Shown here in pieces: positions 57,576 through 64,000 of a stretch of 64,000 nt of DNA. Where the stretch lies: NCBI GenBank assembly GCA_963556195.1, contig OY744519.1, positions 109,553,032-109,617,031 on the forward strand, written 5' to 3'. The first letter of the stretch is position 1, and each line of letters begins with the position of its first letter. Source of the DNA: Sepiola atlantica. Lineage: Eukaryota; Mollusca; Cephalopoda; Sepiida; Sepiolidae. A program made the translations under genes and the position numbers. Under the pieces are notes generated by a model that saw only the letters and a list, made by a program, of their open reading frames with translations, had not been told where the DNA came from and searched no databases.

Positions 57576-58255
57576 ACATCGGAGAGAATTAGAACAGTAG
57601 TCTGAATAAATCAAATACTCCAAAATTATCGTTCCTCATCTAAAAACTTCAGAAACAATATAAATTAATTCAGGTACAGATATACCTTAGAACTCGAACC
57701 TAAATTGAAGAGGGAAAAAAGCTCTTATATCCCTTACGCTTATAATCGTTTTAAGAAGTGAGGACAGCTTGATGATGCCCCATGTCACATGCGGCTTGCT
57801 TTTCGTAAAAAAAAGATTGGTCATGCCTGTTTAAAAGTGTCTCTTATTATCAAAATATAAAAACAACAATCATCCACTCGATAATAAAGACCAATGGGTG
57901 TTTATTTGTATATAAATCTCTCCAATCACATAAAACTTAGCAAGCAAAAAAACATGTCTTTATCTAGCACCCGGATGAAACCATTTGAAGTGGTGAGAGG
58001 AAGCGAGAAAGCAAATCGCAAGTCAGACAACTCCCACCGCCTTAAATCATTTTGGAAAGAAAGCCTCTAATCAAAATGAAAATTTAACGGTGTTTTTTTT
58101 TTGTTGTTTTTAGATCATCATAAATGATAATAATTCATTTTATATGAATGAACACTGGTGAAGTATAATTTTTTTTCTGTCATTTTTAACGGAGAGTGTA
58201 CACTAGTTCTAGTATATTTTTGCCATTATAAAAAAATGTACTTCAGTGATGTGAA
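57576..58255. other. No gene; short SINE end scrap
   Basis: GTTGTGAGAATAACATCGGA at 57565-57585 resembles a SINE family 1 end in plus orientation. The rest is unassigned. Confidence 0.4.
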
Positions 58256-58257
58256 CA

Positions 58258-58458
58258 TTAGAGTTCCTATTTATTTGCTTCCCCACAGGAGGGGGGAGTT
58301 AGACACAAGGTCGGTTTTGGGGAAAATCCAGTTCCCTAAAAAGGGGCACTCTGCATTGGGACAAAAATAAAAGTTGCCTCAATCTAAAAGGATTTTTCTT
58401 TCACTGACCGAGGACAGAACAGATTAAATGTAGTATCAGAACAGCCAAAAGGCCACGA
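58258..58458 (-). repeat. U2 snRNA-derived repeat, copy 2
   Basis: The minus strand starts GTGGCCTTTTGGCTGTTCTG, the U2 5' end joined across a deletion to the region after the branch-point sequence, then GTCCTCGGTCAGTGA. The rest, including GTCCCAATGCAGAGTG, GGGAACTGGATTTTCCCC and CCGACCTTGTGTCTAACTC, is colinear with 35430-35640. Confidence 0.6.
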
Positions 58459-58680
58459 AACGAAGTGTTTTTTAAAAATTACTTTCAATATTTTTTCGTT
58501 ATTTTTAAATACTTTCTGGTTATATTTATTAAAGTTTGGTCAGAATGCATGACATCTCCTCGATATTCTCACCCTAGGGAACTGCATAGTTCGCATAATG
58601 TGCAACTCCAGCTCTAAATAAAGTTAGTTGTTACTTTTGTCAGTGAAATATTCATTTAATGGAAGACTTGGTCAAAATAT
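58459..58680. other. No gene recognised
   Basis: Nothing identified. Confidence 0.4.
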
Positions 58681-58755
58681 TGGCTAAGAGTATTGGACTG
58701 GGGTCGACTGTTCATCCAGCATATGAACTGAAAATAAAAGGGTTAATCGTTCAAC
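58681..58755 (+). repeat. Dispersed repeat X, copy 1
   Basis: AGAGTATTGGACTGGGGTCG, ACTGTTCATCCAG and TCGTTCAACTTGCTGTAT recur at 60258-60340. Confidence 0.7.
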
Positions 58756-58759
58756 TTGC

Positions 58760-59065
58760 TGTATCGGAGAAAGGACTGGATGAGGGCCCAGTATTCGCTG
58801 CTATATAACATGGAGCTCCTAACATCGCTCCTGACACTGCTGCGATAAAAATTACCTCAGATGTAGAGGGGAACAACTTGCGATGTTATCAGAGGCAAAA
58901 ACTCATGGATTGTTTTCGCCCATGTTGCTTTCACCCCTGTAGTTGCACTAAGTTGACGTCCACCTCTTGTGCTCAGAATATCTCTTAGGCAGCAGAAAGA
59001 GTCTACTACCTCCAGGGTGTTGTCATCTCCTGCGGGAAATCCATTGCTATCTCTTATCAGATGGG
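58760..59065 (-). pseudogene. LINE ORF2 C-terminal fragment
   Basis: An 80-codon minus frame includes LEVVDSFCCLRDIL, STRGG, ATTGVKATWAK, then HEFLPLITS and a stop. A shifted frame continues VRSDVRSSMLYSSEYWAL. The VDSFCYL-type word, the ARG-W-K helix and the RS-MLY-SE-W word are hallmarks of the region after the RT domain in RTE-like LINEs. It differs from the element at 20640, so at least two LINE families left traces. Confidence 0.75.
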
Positions 59066-59295
59066 AGTTGACATTTGTAGTAAATTTATTTATTTACTTA
59101 CTGTAGCTACATGGCGTTTTACTTTCATTTTTTTTTCATCATTGAATGCTCCACTCCTCCTTGTGCATTTTCTCTTAATTTCTTGTAAGAAAATATTTAC
59201 ATATTTGGAAAGAAAACGCAATGAAAACTGTTGAAATTTAAATCCCATAAATACTTTCAAGTTGTTTTTTTCTTTCTAGAATAGACATGATTTGT
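59066..59295. other. No gene recognised
   Basis: Nothing identified. Confidence 0.4.
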
Positions 59296-59516
59296 ATTAT
59301 TAAATTATTCGGACAACTGTTCTCATATTGGATGTTATTCTCACAATATTTCGGCCGATGTAATCTACGACTTTCTTCAGGTGCGTGTTGTTGAACTCGG
59401 GAATCTTTATGTCAGACTCTCAAATCTGTATAGAATTTCAAACTGAATCCTTTATTTAATCTATGTGGGTAGATTGCTCTCGTTTCGTCAACCAAGACTG
59501 TATAGAAGTCCTAAGT
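59296..59516 (-). mobile_element. SINE family 1 copy, minus
   Basis: Reverse complement of the SINE body and 3' end (CACAATATTTCGGCCGATGT, CTTCTTTCAGGTGCG-like, AATCCTTTATTTAATC). It stops at 59516 where an inverted copy begins. Confidence 0.7.
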
Positions 59517-59590
59517 AATTCTTTAATCTTCAGCACAGGCAATACTAAGAATATAATTAAGAATTACTTAAGACTCCTGCTCGGTCAAGC
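59517..59590 (+). mobile_element. SINE family 1 fragment, plus
   Basis: TTAATCTTCAGCACAGGCAA and AATTAAGAATTACTTAAGAC match 24187-24235. It abuts the minus copy, giving a head-to-head junction. Confidence 0.65.
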
Positions 59591-59594
59591 CGAA

Positions 59595-59790
59595 TGCATG
59601 AAGAAGAATTCGACATGTCAAGTGCTACCAATCAAGGTTGGATGCAGTGGTTTCATTGGACGGTCAACTACTTCCTTCCTATCCAGAATAGGCATGACCA
59701 GCCGGTCGCGAAATGCAGCCATCAAACAGATTCAGTCTGTAACTCAACAGGTTCCAGCTGGACCTGGTCAAAGACATTTCGATGAAATAA
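59595..59790 (+). pseudogene. LINE ORF2 extreme C terminus
   Basis: The plus frame reads CQVLPIKVGCSGFIGRSTTS, then FLSRIGMTSRSRNAAIKQIQ and a few more residues. The VGC-GF-G-ST signature followed by a basic RSR-AIK helix is a familiar C-terminal block of some non-LTR retrotransposon proteins. About 60 codons are uninterrupted, but the upstream RT is absent and the frame starts inside SINE sequence. Confidence 0.65.
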
Positions 59791-60257
59791 ATAAAATATC
59801 ATGAAATATCATGAACGCTCTTGAGTGAAGGTGACGCTATGCAGAACGAGATGAACACCAGAAAACGCTATCAAAATAAATGCTTTATCAACGGAAAAGA
59901 CAAGACAAAAACAAATAATGTTCTGTTTGGTCGTCAAATCTGCCGGTGGCGCCAAGGGTGGCTGTACTGCCGTAGCCACTGAAACTGTGATAGCATCCCT
60001 GGTTGATGGCTGATAAGAACAGGGTATAGCACATGCAATCGCACGTTGTATGAAGAAGAAAAAAAATGGTTAATAGTCAGTTTACAGAAACTAGAAGGTT
60101 TATCCGGAATTAGCCGTTTGGAAAAAATAACATCACATTGTATTGTATTATTAGGCATATGCAATTTAATATATATATCTTCTAAATGAATGAATTATTT
60201 ATATACTAGTGTACTCGTGACACACTGTGTTTGTTTCCACATATTTTACTAGTATGT
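59791..60257. other. No gene recognised
   Basis: Nothing identified. Confidence 0.4.
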
Positions 60258-60340
60258 AAGAGTATTGGACTGGGGTCAACTGTTCATCCAGGAGAGTAAG
60301 CTGAAAATAAAAGAGTCAATCGTTCAACTTGCTGTATGCA
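60258..60340 (+). repeat. Dispersed repeat X, copy 2
   Basis: Same blocks as 58681-58755 and directly before the 5S-derived sequence, so it may be part of that composite. Confidence 0.7.
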
Positions 60341-60346
60341 ACAAAG

Positions 60347-60437
60347 CATAATCACGTTGACACCGAAGTTAAGCGACGTTGAGCCTGGTGAGTACTAGAT
60401 GGATGACCATTTGGGAATACCAGGTGCTGTATGTGGT
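60347..60437 (+). pseudogene. 5S rRNA-derived sequence with internal deletion
   Basis: GCATAATCACGTTGA matches 5S rRNA around nucleotides 10-24. After a gap of roughly 20 bases, CACCGAAGTTAAGC, GCCTGGTGAGTACTAGATGG and TTGGGAATACCAGGTGCTGT follow the 5S order to near its 3' end. The internal control region is therefore largely kept, though with substitutions. As a deleted, diverged copy inside repeats it is a pseudogene or a 5S-derived SINE (SINE3-type) head, not a working gene. Confidence 0.82.
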
Positions 60438-60544
60438 CTGGAGAGGACATGAGCTCCACCAGGTTCTATCATGTCTACTAAAAAGTTAAGACAGATAAAA
60501 TATCTGCATGACTCCCCGACGACGTTCCTTGACGTTATGGTATA

Positions 60545-60800
60545 TGGATGGAGGGATAGAGGGATGGATATGACGAAGGAACATATACTACACTGCTTCC
60601 CCCAAAAAAAGGAGGTAATGTCTGGAAGGATGATATCATGACGAACGAACATATAATACACTATCTCACAAAGAAGGAGATAATGCCTGAAAGGATGGTA
60701 CCATGACAGCAGAACAGATACTACACTACCCCCTCTAAAGGACGAGGTGATGCCTGGGAGAATGGTATCATGACAAAAGAACAGATACTACATTACCCCC
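60545..60800 (-). repeat. Tandem array of U2 branch-point-region units
   Basis: Four units of 65-67 bp (motif starts 60580, 60647, 60712, 60779). On the minus strand each reads close to AGTGTAGTATCTGTTC, a 16-base match to U2 snRNA in the best copies, then CATGATACCAT-like and CCTCCTTT-like words. Only this U2 segment is present; the GGCCTTTTGGC 5' end and Sm site are not. The array begins about 110 bp after the 5S-derived sequence and ends at a dispersed repeat that also flanks U2-like words at 3.9 kb. Confidence 0.75.
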
Positions 60801-60970
60801 TACTGAATTGAGCATTGAAAGATAGTACATTAGTCTGATGAAGTAGTATAGTAACCGGAACTGAGCATTAAAAAGTATGTAATAGTATAGTTTCGGCTTC
60901 AGATATACTTAGGAGTAATAGTATGTTTTCGGCTTCAGACAGACAGATACCAACTCTTTGTTAGTAGTCG
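60801..60970 (+). repeat. Dispersed repeat, GATAGTACATTAGTCTG family
   Basis: AAAGATAGTACATTAGTCTG and two TTTCGGCTTCAGA words match 28030-28110 and 28565-28765. Here it continues directly from the U2 array. Confidence 0.6.
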
Positions 60971-61490
60971 ATGCTTAAAAAAGGTTGTTACACCTTCTAT
61001 ATCTTTTCTTTTTGTAATATATTCAATTAAAATTTGCTATTAAACAACATTCAAGTAAGATTTTGAAACATATTAAATAGTTTTTAAATTCATATAATTA
61101 ATTCAGTTACCATGTATTTGTTTAATATTAAAAAGCCGATATATTAACTCATGTATTTGTGAATGATATCTGCCTTGTTTCTCGGGCAATCTCATCTTGT
61201 TTACTAGTGTATTTACTATATTAATATTTTAGTTTAAAACTCCACCGAGACAAAACTTGATAGTCTAAATTGAATTTAATCAGCAAATAAAGGAAAATAT
61301 ATTATTAATTACGTTTTATTAATGTAATTATTATAAAAAAAACAACAAACATTTTTTTATACTAATGAGTCACCTGGTGATACCAGATCAGGCTGCTCTG
61401 TGGCTCCCTGAGACGAAATTCACCCACATTGACGGTTTTTTTTTTTTTTTTTTGTAAAACTTAATTATGTTCTACAAAACCAAAACCAAA
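60971..61490. other. No gene recognised; T17-18 run
   Basis: ACTAATGAGTCACCTGG near 61360 is a scrap of the family at 43340. A T run lies at about 61437-61454. Confidence 0.4.
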
Positions 61491-61735
61491 AACAACGATG
61501 GTGAGATCCGGCTTACGGACTTTGGGGAATGTGGAGCCTCCTCTTAATTACCATTGCTCCCAGGTCCACCCTGACCCGGAGTGGTAGTACCTGTTAGGGT
61601 CCCAACTATGGGTTAAATAGAAACAGATATTAAAAGGGGAAAGAAACAAAAAAGAGAAGAAAACAAGACCAGATTCGGCATTAAATAACCCAAAAAGGGT
61701 TGATATGCCGTAAAACAAAACTACCAAACCAAACC
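61491..61735. repeat. Unclassified GC-richer segment
   Basis: TGGTGAGATCCGGCTTACGG, GTCCACCCTGACCCGGAGTG and TAGGGTCCCAACTATGGGTT look like a structured or repeat-derived block flanked by A-rich and C/A-rich DNA. I cannot name its origin. Confidence 0.3.
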
Positions 61736-62089
61736 TGATGAGTCACCACTTACTAAATCCCAAAAGCTAGCAAATTGCAAACAATTTATTGGGTATTTTT
61801 TCTTGTTTTTAATTGTTTGTTTGTTTTTTCTTCTTTTTTTTTTGGGGGGGGGGGGGGGTGTGAAAATGGAGAACAAATGCCAATAAATTGTTTTTTTTTT
61901 AAATTTTTTAAATGTATTATTCTTTCAGTCGTTGTTTTGAGGGGGATCTGTAACTATCTGGACCTAGGGTTAGGGTTAGAGTTAGTAGTAAGGTTCCAGT
62001 GCTTTTTTGTTTTTGTAGTGTGTAAGAAGAAAGAATGCAAATTGATGTAGGAGGCGAATGAATTAGAATTAGGCATATTTACGAAATAT
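61736..62089. other. No gene; G-run
   Basis: A G17-type run lies near 61842-61858, with GGGTTAGGGTTAGAGTTAG near 61968, a telomere-like word as in many repeats. Confidence 0.4.
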
Positions 62090-62141
62090 TAGAAGAAGAA
62101 GAAGAAGAAGAAGAAGAAGAAGAAGAAGAAGAAGGAGAAGG
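62090..62141. repeat. (AGA)n microsatellite
   Basis: About 16 triplets, the last ones with G changes. Confidence 0.95.
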
Positions 62142-62685
62142 AGATTACGGTTCTTTATCCGAAAACGTGTAGAAGCAGAAATCTGCGAAAGTAAACTGGC
62201 GAAAGGATTGGGTTTTCCAAATAATTGTCTCCACACTTAATCGTCTACATGTCTAGGTGAAACTCGGGAATCTTCATTAAATTCTTAGATGACTATTTTA
62301 CACTTGTACCAGACACTGTCTTTGCTGTTTATAGATGCCCGACGCGAATGCAGACTTTACAATATTATCATAAAAAACAAACAAAAAAAATAATAGAAAA
62401 TTAATACTACAATTAGATTCCTTGTAACGTAAAATGTGTTTTATCTTGTTACAGTGCTTTATTTTCAATTGTATCCTCGAACAGTGAGGGGGAGAAGGAG
62501 ATGGGGGGGGACAAATATAATATAGTTGCTAAGGCATGCCATTTTAAAGATTATAGTTATTATCTCTGATCCGACGTGATTTACTTGAATCTCAGTCTCA
62601 GTGACGAAGACAGAAAGAATCAAATAGGTAATTTTAAACTATTTATTCGCCTGAGCCGCGCCAGAAAGATTCACTCAGCACTATG
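62142..62685. other. No gene recognised
   Basis: Nothing identified. Confidence 0.4.
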
Positions 62686-62689
62686 CACT

Positions 62690-62800
62690 TCTCCTTCTAT
62701 TGATTACTTATTCAAGTCAAGTAATCCCAAGCGGGGATTGAACCAGTGCCAAACGAGCCCTTCTTGGCTTTACATCCCAACCCACTCCATCCTCAGCTTC
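62690..62800 (-). mobile_element. Possible tRNA-derived SINE head
   Basis: The minus strand has CTGGTTCAATCCCCGC, a strong B box. The A box is uncertain (TAAAGCCAAGAAGGG) and too close for an intact tRNA. No second copy was recognised. Confidence 0.35.
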
Positions 62801-63165
62801 CTTTCACTCCATCCTCCTTTCTTTTTATGTCCTTCGGGGTGAACAATGTCTTGAATATCTCATTAATCACTAAGACAAGTTAAAGAGTTCATGTTTAATG
62901 GTATTTTTTCTCTATCTACAACTGTGTTACAATGACTTGGGTAGCCATGCCCGGACATGAGCGACATATACACACACATGGAGCGGGCAAGAAAGCCTTC
63001 TACCCCATAATCTGTTCTGTCGTCGACATTAGCTCCCCATTTTATATGCTACTAGAAAAATACCCGTCCCAGACAGGTTAAATGAATTCCTCAAGCAGAA
63101 CAGTTTTGCACCACTTTTATGTCCCCTTTACGAAGATTAAAATCAAGGTATAATTCTCCAAAATT
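62801..63165. other. No gene recognised
   Basis: Nothing identified. Confidence 0.4.
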
Positions 63166-63167
63166 GT

Positions 63168-63622
63168 ATGTCTATAATCCTTATATCAATTTTCATCAAA
63201 ATCCATTACATGATTTTGATTCTAGAAAATGTCTAAAATGTAAAACTTAAGATTAAGGGGTCTTAAGAAATTTAAATTCAGGAATCTTGCTTAATTGGTG
63301 CCTAATGAATATGGATCAAATTTAATGCAAATCTGAAATATTTTAATTTCCAAATGGGAGGTTGTGGCCATATTATGCCCCCTAAAAACCCTTTAACGTA
63401 CTACAAAGAAACTGAAATTATAGGTTATTTATTAATTGCTATCTGGATTTTCATGAAGGGATTCAGCCCACCTTTTTTGCCCCCATTGCATAAAACTAAA
63501 TTAAACTAAATATAGCCCAAATTACCCACCTTACACCTAGCATAATGATCGGTTAAATAGTTTAGGAGTAAGTCCTATGCATAAAATTATATAAACATAT
63601 ACACATACCTAACTTTATATAA
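63168..63622 (+). mobile_element. Dispersed repeat G, longest copy
   Basis: Holds all blocks of the family: CTTAATTGGTGCCTAATGAA, GGGAGGTTGTGGCCATATTA, AAACTAAATTAAACTAAATA, CGGTTAAATAGTTTAGGAGT, and the end ATACACATACCTAACTTTAT. Confidence 0.7.
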
Positions 63623-63771
63623 TGTAGAAATGTATTTGATATATATTTGATCAGACTACCCTTTAAAACCTTTAAAAGCGATTTTCCTCAAAAAAAAATT
63701 TCTTCAGTTGATTAGAAACTAAAGTGCACGATCATCGAAACATTATTTATCTATAATTTTATTACTTTTTA

Positions 63772-64000
63772 CAGGGTGTTCAAGACAAATTTGACACATT
63801 TTGGAAAGGAAAGAAAAAATGTCATGTCTTGGCCAATAATTTATGTATACTCAACATTTAAAGTACATATCTTAGAGGAACTTTTGCTGAATATGCTTAT
63901 TTGCAGAAGCCACCTTGAGCTTCCACCATGACTTCCAATCAGAACTTAAACCTAGAGCACGTGGTTTTCACAGTGTACTCTGAGAGACACCTAAACACCA
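63772..64000 (+). mobile_element. Possible start of a mariner-like element
   Basis: TTTTTACAGGGTGTTCAAGA fits a TA target followed by a CAGGGTGTTC inverted repeat end, as common in mariner-type transposons. The rest of the element would lie beyond the window, so the partner repeat and any transposase cannot be seen. Confidence 0.3.

Noticed and set aside
60347..60437. Functional 5S rRNA gene
   Set aside because: Internal deletion and many substitutions.

Overview
The window looks like gene-poor intergenic or deep intronic DNA from a large, very AT-rich animal genome. A cephalopod mollusc (octopus or squid group) is my best guess. The guess rests on overall texture: dense (AT)n arrays, many tRNA-derived SINEs, decayed RTE/Jockey-like LINE pieces and long foldback repeats. 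This is inference; no marker gene fixes the species. I found no convincing host protein-coding exon. The long open frames are through tandem repeats, microsatellites or decayed transposons.

Layout. 0.5-4 kb: a ribozyme-bearing repeat, then a 188-bp satellite in about 16 copies, itself built from six ~31-bp monomers. 4-12 kb: old dispersed repeats, two minisatellites, and a TG...CA insertion resembling a solo LTR that splits an older repeat. 12-16.5 kb: many (AT)n arrays and a foldback element. 16.96-19.2 kb: a 143-bp satellite whose last copy is inverted. 20.6-23 kb: a LINE 3' end with a (GAT)n tail, then a 45-bp array of CCAAT-containing units. 24-36 kb: SINEs, microsatellites and dispersed repeats. 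36.5-42.9 kb: SINEs, U2-derived sequence and many hammerhead-like motifs. 43-50 kb: decayed LINEs, foldbacks and (ATC)n arrays. 50-55.7 kb: large palindromes and a MITE nested in an older element. 57-61 kb: SINE and LINE scraps, a 5S rRNA-derived piece, and a tandem array of the U2 branch-point-recognition segment.

The most interesting observation is a set of hammerhead ribozyme (HHR) motifs linked to dispersed repeats. At 38.9, 26.9, 51.6 and 36.65 kb the order is the same: tRNA-like head with A and B boxes, an HHR shortly after the B box, then a (TA)n tail. The 38.9 kb copy has every canonical core residue, a GUC cleavage site and a 5-bp stem I. The 26.9 and 51.6 kb copies show a compensatory base-pair change in stem I. 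Unrelated repeat families at 0.5, 41.9, 42.1, 42.3 and 42.45 kb carry further HHRs, most of them next to (AT)n arrays.

A second theme is reuse of small structured RNAs: tRNA, 5S rRNA and U2 snRNA fragments all appear inside repeats. A third is the number of long inverted repeats. If transcribed, these would form double-stranded RNA.
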